Shown here: piece after piece, positions 25,301-37,660 of the stretch
How the letters are laid out: each line of letters begins with the position of its first letter
Position numbering within the stretch: position 1 is the stretch's first letter
Assembly: GCA_936440205.1 (NCBI GenBank)
Contig: OW387139.1
Coordinates: forward strand, 39,520,378 to 39,584,377
DNA length: 64,000 nt
From: Lepidonotus clava
Lineage: Eukaryota; Annelida; Polychaeta; Phyllodocida; Polynoidae
Reading direction: 5' to 3'
The notes under the pieces: generated by a model
Told to the model about the DNA's origin: nothing
The model's database searches: none
Seen by the model: only the letters and a program-made list of their open reading frames with translations
Translations under genes and position numbers: made by a program

Positions 25301-27952
25301 CGGGAAATCAAGTGAAGTGCAATAAACACGTAATATTAACCAAATATGATTAAGATACTAAGATTATATTCTGAAAGTTAAGGTGTCTGGACGATTTATT
25401 TCACCATATTGATATTATCAAAATCAATCATTTTAATCACATTTCTCATTATTACCGTTCGTTTCTGAATTTAGGACATTAAACAGTTCTTCAGTAAACA
25501 TCTATTCAGCATCTCCTATATTCTTCATACAATCATGTACTGTAACAGTATTATCATAATGTTGAACCAGTGGGAGATAATAACATTGTTCTCTCAATAT
25601 CCATGCCTGTCTACAAACTGTATTTTTAAAGTACTAAGCGCAGCTGCCCATTACAAAGACTGCATAGATCTACAAGCAGAACAGAAAAACAAACGGCAAG
25701 CCTCCTTTAGTAATATGTACACACATAGGCTCTTCCTTTCTGAATTAATTTTAATAATAAGATTTGAAATACACTTCCAACTCTGCTGAAACTCCGCGCC
25801 TATGTCTCATTTTATATTTTTCTCAAACAGTGCCTCGGAGACTAGTAGGTGCATAATTGGCATGATTTCTCGTCGTGCCCGACATTGCTGGAGGGCACCT
25901 GCCTAGCAGACTTCTTACAGTAGGGAGGCTGGGACATTGTGCATTAAAAGGGCTGAGGAGGCAGTTAGCTGCTATTGCACGGTTCTCTGGGTATAGCCAG
26001 GGGCAGCTAACAAGCGATCACTGTCAGGAAATGGAGATTTTGGGAGGAATAGATTCCTGGGAATTTCAGATTGGCAAGCATGGGCTTGGATTTTTATACA
26101 CTGACACTGCTTAGCTGGTTAGTATTAGTTTTCTTTTAAAGGTGTGCATATGGAATCCTTACTTTATTTAATATGTTTTATATTTTACGTTGTTAGTTAC
26201 TATTCATCTTTCTTCAAAAGTTGTTTCAAGAATTAGGTCTATTGCCGGAATACCAGTCTTGAAACGTACACTTCACATCAATTCTGAATTAGTTTTGACG
26301 TCGATTCAATAATGTTGCCATGATAATAAGCTTCCCCATTATAGTCACTGCCCTTGGGTTGTTTTGAAATACTGTGCTAATGGTGTTAAGTTGAAGTCTA
26401 ATTTCTATAGCTTAATGTATTTTCACGGAAACCCATTACAATTTCTGTGCCGCGTATGCTTTAAAGGGATAACGTAATTATGCGTTCTTCGCCTGGGTTT
26501 ACAGAAGAAAGTGGATAATTGCATTCGGAACCTCACAGACTTTAAGAAAGGTCCGTATATCAAGTCCAAGTTTGAATTTCTCTGTGAGATACATCTTCCG
26601 TTGGTCTAATGCTATTTGAATGCAAAGCTATTTCCCTTTGCGTCTTTATGTATACTCTTTACCAATAGTGTATATTATTAAATCATATCGCAAGAAAAAG
26701 AACACTACATAACTCTTTTTGCTTAAAGGCAATATGACATTGGTATTTTCTTTAAAAAAAAAAAAGGTTAAAAGTTGGATTAAAAAGTTTAAATTCCACT
26801 ACTGAATTATTGTAAGAAAATGTTTCAGAAATTGCTATTCATTGTCATGTGTTCATTTTGCAGTTCGTTTTGAATGTTATAACTTTCTTTATGTAGGTCC
26901 GTCTTTAGCCATTTTGGAGTAAGGGTGCGTAATAACAGGGCATAATGTGTATGCCCTCCATCTTCCCCCATCTATAAGACACCTTGACCAACCTTTTCAT
27001 AAAGGCATACAGCCTGGCAATACGCACCGCCCCCTGTATGTACTGCTCGTCGACAGAGCGGGTGATAAACAACCTTTACTCCAACCTACAGGTTCCCTTA
27101 CTGATAATATAGTGATCTTGGTCCTAGAGATAGATGCCCAAAGGAATCAATTACATGTATGCTATCATGGTTGAGGCCATTCTGTGGCAAAGCCTGATGT
27201 CATAATACGCCCATTTATAACACTATGATCAGTTGCCTAAGCCGCGGGAGCTTATGTTGCGTCCATTGGCGAGGCTTTTTTTTTATCATAGAATAGAAAG
27301 GGTCCTGAATCGTGTACTCTGCGTTACCATGGACATTCTACAGCCTATACCTATGCATGGAGAGTGATCGTGATGACGTCGCTGGACGATCTCCCTCGCT
27401 GGATCGGCTAAGATTCCATAAAGTGTCCCATCCATCTTTCTATCAGGACGTAATTTCGGGCTTCAGGCAACAACCTGGTGGTTGAAAGTGGAACTACTCC
27501 CTCACACACTTGTATACTGTAGTCATGGCTCAGCAAAAGGGTCTGGTTACATTAAGCTTGCAGTTCCTTAGTGTATCATGCATTCATAATGTGCACTTCT
27601 TCATCCACTAAATTTAAGTATTTTACATTTAAAAGGTGTAATCAAACAGCTGACCAGAGCTGAGGTAATACAACAAAGCTGTTTTGAGGTACAGTTTATA
27701 CTTGTTTATCAGCCACCTTAAGCTTGACCTGTGTTTAATCCCGAGGAGAAGGCCTATGGACATATTCCACTTTGCGGTTGGGGACCATTTGCGGTGATCG
27801 TTTTTGCCACCACAAGCAATTGGGTTTCAGATACGAACATGTTGGTATCCCCTACCAAAAGCAATCCATAGAAAACGTATATAAAGTTGGTCGTGGTAGG
27901 ACCTACTGCAAGCAAATTCTGCAAGAACAAATTTCCTTTATTCCACCTTGTG
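25301..27952. other. Gene-free spacer
   Basis: I see no gene. Frames at 25,535-25,789, 25,875-26,114 and 26,947-27,174 have no recognisable domain or convincing splice sites. Confidence 0.35.
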
Positions 27953-28226
27953 CTACCAGCCAAGGGTGCAACGTTGTTTGCACTGTGACGTTATTACAAC
28001 ATTCTGGTTATGTTCTTCAACCCAAACAGAATCTTCTTATAACATTCTGTTTTGGTTTCGTCCTAACCTCACCAAAAAATAATGTTATGATAACATTCTG
28101 ATTTGGTGAGGTTTCAACCTCACCATCAATAACACAATTGTTACGTGCCATCTTAGAAAATATCAAACTGACTGAAAAAAGTATGGTTGCAGAACATTTC
28201 TGTTACGTCGCAAGCTAGCTGGGCTA
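27953..28226. mobile_element. Short member of the CTACC(C)AGCCAAGG repeat element family
   Basis: The left end CTACCAGCCAAGG and the right end CTAGCTGGGCTAC are imperfect inverted copies, as in the element at 30,944. The interior has the family's units ACATTCTG(T/A)TTTGGT, followed by AACCTCACCA and AATAATGTTA, which are partly self-complementary. No coding capacity. Confidence 0.65.
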
Positions 28227-29138
28227 CCGTATACCACAAGCAAGTATGCATCAGTTTGCTTGAGTCATTTCACGGTACCTCAAGAAAATACCACATAGTT
28301 GAATATAGCCTTCCATCGGAGCCTTCTATCCCCCTCACAGGAGGAAGATCCAGGAGAAATGGGAATTAATCAGAATCCAACCAAGGGGGAGCGGCTGGGG
28401 ACGTTATAGGCATATCCCATCATGGATACTCAGTCAGTTATGGCAATCCCATCCCGGGAGGAATGTATGGTATGAGATGGAAACAGAAGAAAAGATAGGG
28501 AGTTCTCTCAAATTCACAACAGCAACAATACTTTCCGTGTAAGAAAGATGGGATACCAGGTGGAAACGTGAAAGAGAGAGGAATTGGATAAATAGTTTAA
28601 GAGTACCAAGACTCATCCCAATCCTAGACAACTTAAGTTTATCCTCAATGAAAATATTAGAAACTATCTCTGCCCGTGGGCGGTTTTCTAAATTGGGAAG
28701 TCCCAATAGCCGCACATGGGGAACTACCGACTTAATAATTGTGTCAGAAATTGAAAAGCAAGTTTCAACTACTATTGAATAATCAAGAACCAAGAGACAG
28801 AAGGTAAAATAACTTCTTGGACATAGAATTACATACCAAGATGTAATTTATTTCAATGAGCATCTGGTTTTAATATGATTATTGTTTGAAACTCAGTGGA
28901 ATCTTAAATACCCTGAGTAACACTTGTTCATAAAAAATATAGTTGCCCTGAAGTGATCCCAGTCATACAGAAACACATTAAAAGTTTACCAAAGTTGAAG
29001 TTCTTGGAACCGCCGAGTATTCCTATTGAGGACATTCTTTCCTATTATTACATAATAATTATGTCTAATTCATATTATGATGATTTTCTCACCAAACATT
29101 CTCATAAGAGGAAACTACAAAATTATTTGAAACAGAGC

Positions 29139-29214
29139 ACAAACAGACACAGACACACAGACACACAGACACCCAGACACACCCAGATCGAGACACACAC
29201 ACACAGACACACAC
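29139..29214. repeat. ACAGACAC microsatellite
   Basis: About 76 bp of ACAGACAC / ACACACAG repeats with some CCCAG interruptions. It makes the central part of an overlapping open frame low-complexity. Confidence 0.92.
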
Positions 29215-29490
29215 CCATGATTGTCAAGGCTAGGCCTGTGATGACCAGTCAGTATGCATCTTGCAACGCCCCCCTCCTGACAGCTGTAATGGACAGTCCC
29301 ACCCAAACATTATACAGTCAGATCGTGCGACCACTCCATCTCAACTTGTCAGTGCTCGTCTACATTAGACCAGATCCCACTGTACTCTATCGGCGAGGGG
29401 TAATGGTACGAACCACTAGCCAATGCCAAACGGGGATGGATTCTATTTGGGAGAACTGTTTCTTGTTGTTGTTTTTTTACCTTGGAGTAG

Positions 29491-30267
29491 GGGTGAGCAT
29501 AACAAGGTCAACGTGGCTCTTTCTACAGCGGAATTGATGTGTTAGTACACTGTCCCAAAAGTACAGTTTTTCGGCTCGGCACCTCTTTTTTATGGTTTGA
29601 CACCTCTTTTGTTTGGCTTGCCACCTCTTTGGTTTGGCTCAGCACCTCTTTGGTTTGGCTCAGCACCTCTTTCATTTGGCTTGCCACCTCTTTCATTTGG
29701 CTTGCCACCTCTTTTGTTTGGTTTTGGTTGGGCTCGTCATCTTTTAGGTATTCATTTCTATTGGCATTGGGGTCCACAACATTTGAGTAGGTATACAACT
29801 TTTTTTATGAAATTTCTTTTACAGAAGGGGAAACACCCACTTTATCGAACAAATGTTTAAATTTTTGGGGAGTAATTTTATGTGAAGCATAACAAGGTCA
29901 ATGTGGTTCTTTCTACAGAGGAATTGATGTGTTAGTACACTGCCCCAAAAGTACACTTCTTCAGCTCGGCACCTCTTTTTTATGGCTTGACACCTCTTTT
30001 GTTTGGCTTGCCACCTCTTTGGTTTGGCTCAGCACCTCTTTGGTTTGGCTCAGCACCTCTTTCATTTGGTTCACCACCTCTTTCGTTTGGTTCGGCATCT
30101 GTTTAGTTCGGCTCGTCATCTTTTAGGTGTTCTTTTTCTACAGGCATTGGTGGTCCACAACATTTGAGTAAGTATACAATTTTTTGTATGACATTTCTTT
30201 TACATAAGTGGAAATACCCACTTTGTCGAACAAATGTTTTAATTTTTGGGGGGTAATTTTATGTGAA
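29491..30267. repeat. Tandem pair of about 390-bp units, each with a 21-bp minisatellite
   Basis: Unit 1 (about 29,491-29,880) and unit 2 (about 29,881-30,267) both begin with GCATAACAAGGTCAA, continue with TTCTACAG(C/A)GGAATTGATG, and end with TTGGGG(A/G)GTAATTTTATGTGAAGC. Inside each, a 21-bp unit of the type CACCTCTTTNNTTTGGCTNNC is repeated about seven times. Because 21 is a multiple of three, several frames stay open: the minus strand reads as heptads like SQTKEVA, the plus strand as heptads like WLSTSFV. No start context, splice signals or flanking coding sequence support a gene. Confidence 0.9.
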
Positions 30268-30943
30268 GCTTCAATAGATATAACCTAAAAATATAGGTTT
30301 ATAAATAAATAACTAAATAAATATATGTTTATCTGATAATTATTATGTACTCATGTAAATATATGAAGTACTCATGGAATTCTGATGTGTTGCATTTATA
30401 TACTTTAGATATCGATATAATACTATTCTAACTATTAATTAATACATGTATAATGATTGCTTTAGTTTTCATATCTTGAAACAATTATTATTATTATAAG
30501 CAATCATAATGACGGTCATAATTATTCTTTCATCCCACCAGCTGCAGTCTCCTATCATCATTCTATTCCTTGTTGAATAATGTAACTATTGGCTCGTGAA
30601 CAAGGGGGACGAAGTATTTGATCATCATGGTTAGTCTTAAGTAATGAATAAGGTATGTCATTAGCATTAAAATAAGTAGGTCCTTAGGGGCAGATGTTTG
30701 TAACAATAGAACTAATCAAGGGTAAGTAAGATAAGCGGATATGGTGTTGAAACCAATCAGGTGAGCTCAGGTTAGGGTTACAACAGATCACCATGGCGAC
30801 TATGCTTTGTCAATTTCCTGTTTTTTACTCTTCACCAGGTCACAGCAACTGGTGACTTGATACAAGACCCCAAAGCTCGAAAGTGAGAGACGTGCTTTCT
30901 ATCTGACTTGAGATGTATTGTAGGAAATCTGATATTATTGAGA

Positions 30944-31573
30944 CTACCCAGCCAAGGATGTGGCGTTCTAATAACGTTCTTGTTATGTCACACTGTTAGG
31001 TTACAGCGACGTTCTTTTGATAACTCCCAATTACGTCGCTGCAACCAACTGTTGCGATGTGACATTGTGACGTTCTGTCAACGTTCTTGTCATGTTACTT
31101 ATAAGGCTCAGACTTAATAAGAATGTCACAATAACATTATGTTTAGGTGTAGTTGAGACCTCACTGAATGAGGATGTCACAATAATATTCTGTTTAGGTT
31201 AGGGTGACACCTAACCTAATAAGATGGTTACAGTTACCTTCTGTTTAGGTAAGGTTAAGACCTGACATAATCAGAACTTCACAATAATGTTCTGTTTAGG
31301 TAAGGTTGGGGCCTCCCCTGGTCAGGAGGTGACAACAATGTTCGGTTTAAGTCAGGTCTAGACCTCACCTAATCAGAATGTCACAATGAGATTCTATTTT
31401 GATTTGATCTTGACTTAACCTCACCAGAACGTTGTAATAACATTCTGTTTTGGTTAGGTCACAACCTCACAGAAAAATAATGTAACAGTTACGTGATATT
31501 TTAGTTAGTAACAGACCAACCAAAAAAGTATAGTCGCATAACATGACCATTACATCAAGCCTTGGCTGGGTAG
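30944..31573. mobile_element. 630-bp element of quasi-palindromic tandem units with perfect 14-bp inverted ends
   Basis: CTACCCAGCCAAGG at 30,944-30,957 is exactly complemented by CCTTGGCTGGGTAG at 31,560-31,573. Between them are about eight diverged units of roughly 55-60 bp of the form (A/T)ATTCTGTTTAGGTTAGG...CCTAACCTAATAAGAATGTTACA, each partly its own complement (for example GGTTAGG-GTGAC-ACCTAACC near 31,196). No target duplication is evident and there is no open frame. Relatives lie at 27,953 and around 3,600-4,583. Confidence 0.75.
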
Positions 31574-31783
31574 CGGATATTCGAAACGTATATATACGAA
31601 ACCATAAATGAAGCTTTGTTAAAATTGGCATTTCATTACTCAATAAGTGAATAATTATTATGAAATAGGCATTAGTTGTTGACTAAGATTATCATACCAA
31701 TACTTCTTATATCACATGTACCTTATTCTTGCATATAGCTTTTTTTCAGAATAATCAAGTAATAAAGTATATGTAACAGTAGG

Positions 31784-31929
31784 TCATTGTACTGGACATG
31801 TTTCGTTAGTCTTGCATACGTTTCTTTCTTAGCAGCCTAGCATTCGGTTTGGAACCCTACACAAACCGAAAGCTAGGCTGCTAAGAAAGAAATGTATGCA
31901 AGACTAACGAAACATGTCCAGTGCAATGA
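31784..31929. repeat. Long hairpin, about 67-bp arms with a 12-bp loop
   Basis: The left arm (31,784-31,850) starts TCATTGTACTGGACATG and the right arm (31,863-31,929) is its inverted copy, ending CATGTCCAGTGCAATGA. Only a few positions differ between arms (T/C changes and one small indel near AGCATTCGG/CCGAAAGCT). The size is close to that of a miRNA-like precursor, but the pairing is more complete than in most animal pre-miRNAs. A foldback element is an alternative. Confidence 0.9.
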
Positions 31930-32958
31930 ACCTGGCCTTTAGTGTATCACATGACCTGGTAGACGATAGATTGGTTAAATTTGTAGTTGTGTTTGAATCG
32001 GCCAGTGATATGAAGGGTGGTGCGTTGATTTTACAGGTAAAGTTTTACAGGTACAGGTACATGTGCTTAGTGCATAGATTGTTAGTCGAGTGCAACTGAC
32101 TGATATTAGATGCCTGAACTTGGGCTTTTTACAGTAATTGCTTGGAAGATCAAGTCAACTTGAAAGTTTTACGGAAATAAAAAGTAAAATATATATCTGT
32201 GGCGGATCCAGTTTTGTTAAAGGTAGGGGCATGCTACTTTAATTCAAGAAGGTGCATCTCTTTTTTTTCTCCAGAATTTTGTATTGAAAATATCTAAATT
32301 ACCTTACTGTGTATAACATTGTGATTTAATGTCTGAAAACAAGGACAGTCACTGCACTCTACGTTACTGTGTACCACGCTGGGCCCCAACTGTCTATAAA
32401 CAAGGGTAGTTCTCACCCTACACCTTAACAATAGCGTGTCACATTTAGACGCAGCTGTCTAGAAACCAGGACAGTGCTCTAAATTGAAGTAATGTTTCAT
32501 CCAGCTGTTATATTGCTGTTGGGCCAAATTGAATTTGATATTTTGCCTTGTGCCTTATTTATAAAGTGGGCATAAAATGACGTGTATAGCAATACGTTTT
32601 ACAATAACAATAAGTGTTGGAACAAATAATTTGAAACAGATTATTTTGGCACTCTGGTTAGCTATGATGATAAGTTGATCCACTATTCTTCATTTGAAGA
32701 TAAATGAAAAAAGTTTTACAGTTATCACAAACTTTTATTTACAAGTGTGTTGTAAAGACAGATCTGGCTTTTCCATCCTGTTATAGAGGAAGAAAGGTTA
32801 TATGTTCCCTGACCTGTAAAAGGTAGATGAGTAGCTCATATGATTAATCCTTCATTTGAACTGCTCGTAAGTTCATTCTGCTCCATAAACTCAGCCTAAA
32901 CCCTATTACAGAGAAATGACTTGTTTCTCTAGACCATTCTTATTTGTGTCTTTCGCAG

Positions 32959-33057
32959 AATACTGCAATGAGATCCAAGAAATAATCAGTCTTAAGGGGA
33001 AAGTCCGTTTTTTAAATCCTAGCTTTCAGCGTCTAATCTCTGGAGCATTAGGAAGAG
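32959..33057 (+). CDS. Candidate isolated coding exon (unknown product)
   Basis: A pyrimidine-rich tract and TTTCGCAG precede an open 99-bp stretch, which ends at GGAAGAG followed by the strong donor GTAAGC. With entry after two bases and exit after one, it is open in one frame and reads YCNEIQEIISLKGKVRF and on to ...SFQRLISGALGRG. The length is a multiple of three and codon choice is unlike the AT-rich surroundings. I do not recognise the protein and find no neighbouring exon, so this could be one exon of a gene with very long introns or a chance frame. Confidence 0.35.
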
Positions 33058-34314
33058 GTAAGCTTATTTGATTTCCCTTTGTTGAAATTGACTATGGCAT
33101 TGATGAGATGATACGATTTACAGATAACAGCTGATAACCGAAGGAAATGACAACATTAATCTGGGCTGGGAGCATTTACCAATGTTTAATTCCGTCTTAC
33201 TAAAGGATTTTAGAAAATATTCTGAGTAAATGGAAAACTCATTATCCAGCGCAAAAGTGAAAGTTTCAATATCAAGCAAATTTAATACCTGAGGAAAAAT
33301 CATTAGATGTTAGTTTTTAATAAGAAGCAGGTAGTTGATTTAGTGTTACATCACAAAAGAAAAAAGTATTCGGAACCTATCGTTTTCATCAAAATATTAG
33401 TAGGGAATATTGCTCCTCGCGTGTTAACGTTTGTTTTTGCTATACCCAAAACAGTATATAGAATGATCTTTACACCCAATGATCCCACGTTGAGGTCGTT
33501 TTGTAATGATGTCCTTCCCCTTTTGGTGGACATAATCACTTAACCACAAAGATAAAACTGATTAGTTACAAACAAGCATTTTTAATTAGGAAAATATAAC
33601 TCTGCAGGTAAAACCAATCAAGTTCTGTAGTTACTACTACTGTGAACTCAAGGTCTTGCACAATAATGACAAATAACATAGTTACCTTTAGAAATATAGC
33701 CACAAACAAACACAAGATAAAGGTACTCTCTAATCGTATCATTCTTTAATTAGACTCAAACTCCTGTGGGACATGACCTTAACTTCGTCCTCTCTGTGTG
33801 TGCCAGATTATCCCACATTAATCTACAACTCGTATAAATCTCCAGGCTATAATAGACGCTGTCTTCGCATAATGATACATGGATTACCCTTTTGATAGGC
33901 CCTTAAGTGATGAGTCCCAGGAGAAATCTAGATGACTCTGCTTTAATGGGCTTGGCTGCGGAATGCATTATCTCAGAGAATCTGGGCGAGTAGCTCAGTG
34001 AAAGCTGAGAGTGGCTGCTGACATACTTTGAGCAGCTCGCCGTCAAATATTCATACCGCTAACATGAGCAACTCAACTGCTGTGAGAGGCCGGGGAAGCT
34101 TCTCTTCAGAGAGGAGGCTGCCTAAGGGGTTGAGATGTAGGGAGGTACTTGCTCTCTTATTATGGGAACCCATATTTGGTGATATGCTGCTTCTGCAGCC
34201 TGTATTCCACATAACGACTTTGGTGTTGTCTCCGATTTTCTCAGAGAATATGGCATGAAGCCATGCGTGTGCTAGTTATATCAATGGTAATGGAACCCTT
34301 TCTAGTAATATATC

Positions 34315-34346
<32 letters not shown>

Positions 34347-36297
34347 TTGACAATAATTCCCATTGCCGATTCTCTAAATTCAGCAAATTGTGGAAGATAG
34401 GCATTAGGGAACCCGTGCTTTGTAATACAAAGCTACTAAGGCCTGTATAGTCAGGAATAACGGGGGAATCTGAGGAAGTTGGCATTTCGTTCTAACAGAG
34501 CCATTTTTCTTCGCTGCTGGCTACAGATATTTTCTTCTGTAACTCTAAAGGTTAACTTAACAGAGGTTTTGGGGTTTCTAACAGAGGCTTTGGAGTAACT
34601 AAATGGGGTTTTCTGTCTGAAGAGCTTTTTGAAACCTCCGCTCCGTTTTCATTAACGATGCATGAAATGTTCAAAGTAGTGGACGTGACATATTATGAAA
34701 CAGGACATAGATTTCATCCGCCTTGAATTGACTCGATGCAATCTTTTAGTGACCAGTTATCTGCCATTCTGCAACGAACTATGATAAGATATTTATGTTG
34801 ATTTCTACATTACCTATTGTCCATCATCTAACGCCTATCAGAAGGTTGTGAGTGGATCTAGATGAGCAATGGTAAAACATTAGGAATTATGTGTCCTATT
34901 GCGACCTTCTATAAGTCTTATAATGAATATATTCAAAATTTGCTTCAGTATCAGACCTGGAAATTTGAAGGGTGTCAACCGCCTCAGTCCCTACGTTTCA
35001 ATTGTGTATTCATGTACTCCACTTCACTGACCTGTAGAATACATACTTTCAGAGAAATTGACGGAAACTTCCGTCATCGCCACTTTTAGTTTCGTGGCGT
35101 ACCTCCCTGACGGAGCCTTTAGGCTAAATTAACATTTAAGGTTTTGGGGACCCTAACAGAATTTCTGTTATATCCCTAACAGAAGTTTCAATCCTCCACC
35201 GTGTTTCCGTTAAAGGGGCCCTAGATGGAGGGTCCCATCTGTTAAAAGGGGGTCCCAATGTTAAAGACATGTGACATTTCTGTATCAGACGTACTATCTA
35301 AACCAGGTCGAATACCTTCCTGGATAGCTCTACAAGACTGAGCTCCCTCCCCCCCCCCCCGCCCCCCACTCTCTAAAAGAGAGGAGGGACCCATTTTTCC
35401 TACCTATTCCCCATCCTGCTACAGACTGTGGTGCGCATTAAGCCCATCAAGGATGTGTTTTGTATGTTAAGGATGGAGTGTGCCGGGAAGTAACAGGGAG
35501 TTTTGAATGATGTGGGTTGTGCTGCTATGGTAAGTAGGCTGGTAAAGGAGGTGACATGGTGGGAATGTTATGGGCTGGCAGCACAAAAGATGAGGAGGCA
35601 CTGGGAAGGATAATATAGAGAGTCAGAAAAATATCTTTTGGAGGTAGTGAAGGTTGTATTCCACTAGTCGATTCTACTCCAGGTTCTATAAACCGCCAAT
35701 GGGAATACAGGTTAAGCCTGGACATGTTATAGGTTTATGTATAATAAGAAAATGGTTTTGATACGTATAGATCCATCAGGTGCAAAGGGAAAGACAAACA
35801 GGGTAACAGAGTATGTCAGAGTATGTCACATTATTAAAGGATTATTTACTGTGGGAATTTGCTAGTTTTCTTCTGTAAGTAAACTGTTCTGACACCACCA
35901 CAATTACACTCTATATAAAACACTAAGGGAATCCAAAGGTGTACCCTGTGAAAATCTTTCCAAAAATCTGACAATAACTACCTTTCATGAACACACTTGA
36001 ATGACACTAACTTCGTGCAATTGTCTCCTTTTATCTATGCTTGATTAAAGCACATCTTGGTATCAATAAAATGTGCCATATTCAATACAACACTAACTTT
36101 CCCTTTATTTTCGTGTCTATGTTAATGATTTCTGATTTTGAAAGATAAAGTGCAAATCTTTTGCTTAGGTTCAAGAAATCAGCATCCTATATAGGTTAGA
36201 ATCTCAGGTCAACCACAGAATGCAGCAATCTGTTTGACTAGGGTGCCAATTAAAGAAGAATCTGAGAGAACAGGTAGAACAAAACTAAGGATTTTTA
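33058..36297. other. Gene-free spacer
   Basis: I see no gene. An AT run lies at 34,314-34,346. CTAACAGA(G/A) words recur at about 34,570-34,590 and 35,150-35,190, and a poly-C tract lies near 35,347-35,368. Confidence 0.35.
34314..34346. repeat. TA microsatellite
   Basis: About 33 bp of alternating AT with one TTT interruption. Confidence 0.95.
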
Positions 36298-37660
36298 GGT
36301 TGATTCTCACGAAACGGGGCCACAGACCTGATTTTCATAATTTCATTTATAAAATTGCATCAATAAGGAATTGCCATTCTATCAGAGCCTCAATGGATGT
36401 GTCTTTATCAAACCTTTAATGGGAACCCTACTTTTAAGTGAATTATATGAATATTTTAGAATTTATAGCTTAAAATGTACCATTTTTGACACATTTTTCA
36501 ACCAAAATCATGTTTTTCATTTAAATCAAGTCATGTAACTTTTTTAGATTTGGGCCCTGCAAATATTCTTTTTTTCAGGTATAATAAGCAACAAATTGAT
36601 TCTTATCAATTGAATAAAATTGGTGTAAATTTTTAACAATTTCCATGTTTTTTCACCAAATTATCCATTGTGTAGAAAATGCATCATAGTACATATACAA
36701 AAAACAGCAGCCTAATCATATCAAGAAAATAAAACAAATGATCCATAAAATGCATAAGAAAATGCAATAATGTATTGGCTTTGTTCATGGACGAAATTAC
36801 ATATATTTATAAAGAACTAATCATTGTGCAACAGAAAATGTAAATCCAGGTAGGGTTGGGGTAGCAAATGCATCATAGTACATATACAGATTAAACATCC
36901 CATAAAATTAAAACATGCAAACATAAATGGAAAATATTTGTGTCCAATATAGATTGACCTAATATTATCATATTAACATTAAAATCGGGAAAAAAATCTA
37001 TTTGATTTTCAAATAGTATCAAATATAATATCAAAAATTATAGAACGCATCATAGTACATATACGCATCATAGTACATATACAGACAATTAATTGTGTTA
37101 TAATTCTTTGAAAAATACAAATGGTCAATAGCGAAGTATGTGCACTAAACTCATATTTATATGCTACTTAATGAAACATTTTTGATATTCATAATTTTTA
37201 AGAAATTGTTTAAATATGTTAAATTATGGAAATAATAAATGCATCATAGTACATATACAGGTGTAACCATATGCAATTGCATCATAGTACATATACAAAA
37301 TTGAAGTTATCTCTGAAACTAGTATGTTTGGGCTGCCCTAAAAAGCAAACCTAAAATGATTAAATCATACACATGCAATGCTTGCAGGAGTAATTTTATG
37401 TTTATATCTCTGAAAAGATTAGGTAAAATTATGGAAGTTTTGTTTTATAAATGCATCATAGTACATATACTGCATCATAGTACATATACAAAACTAAAAA
37501 CCTTAATAACTCAAAGAATTATGAAGATTAGTGTTCCCAACTTTGGGAACGCATTTCAACATAAGCAGTCCTTCAGTCCACCAAGTTTCATCGAGATATT
37601 TTCATTTTAAGTTTTTACTGAAAAAATTTCCCCTGTGGCCCCCATTCGTGAGAATCAACC
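36298..37660. mobile_element. 1.36-kb inverted-repeat DNA element with eight identical 18-bp internal repeats
   Basis: The ends are GGTTGATTCTCACGAA (36,298 onward, continuing to GGGGCCACAG at 36,325) and the matching inverted copy at 37,633-37,660, 28 bp with about two mismatches. The interior is very AT-rich and encodes no transposase. It contains eight exact copies of GCATCATAGTACATATAC, all in one orientation. A target duplication is not clear; TTTTTA lies left and ATTATA right. It is probably a non-autonomous element mobilised in trans, of unassigned superfamily. Confidence 0.85.
36681..37489 (+). repeat. Eight dispersed copies of GCATCATAGTACATATAC
   Basis: Exact 18-bp copies start at 36,681, 36,870, 37,047, 37,065, 37,241, 37,279, 37,453 and 37,472. 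They come as singletons and as pairs: 37,047/37,065 directly abutting, 37,453/37,472 one base apart, 37,241/37,279 twenty bases apart. The sequences between them share nothing obvious beyond AT-richness, so the 18-mer itself appears to be what is conserved. Confidence 0.97.

Noticed and set aside
28434-28793. 119-codon minus-strand frame
   Set aside because: No recognisable domain; one stretch (LPNLENR) resembles a frame at 34,276-34,485, which suggests a shared non-coding repeat rather than a gene.
28953-29537. 194-codon plus-strand frame
   Set aside because: The middle is an ACAGACAC microsatellite, the rest has no known domain and no splice or promoter support.
29523-29798. Minus-strand frame with SQTKEVA-like heptads, suggesting a coiled-coil protein
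   Set aside because: It is the 21-bp minisatellite read in frame; opposite-strand frames are equally open and no start, splice or flanking coding signal exists.
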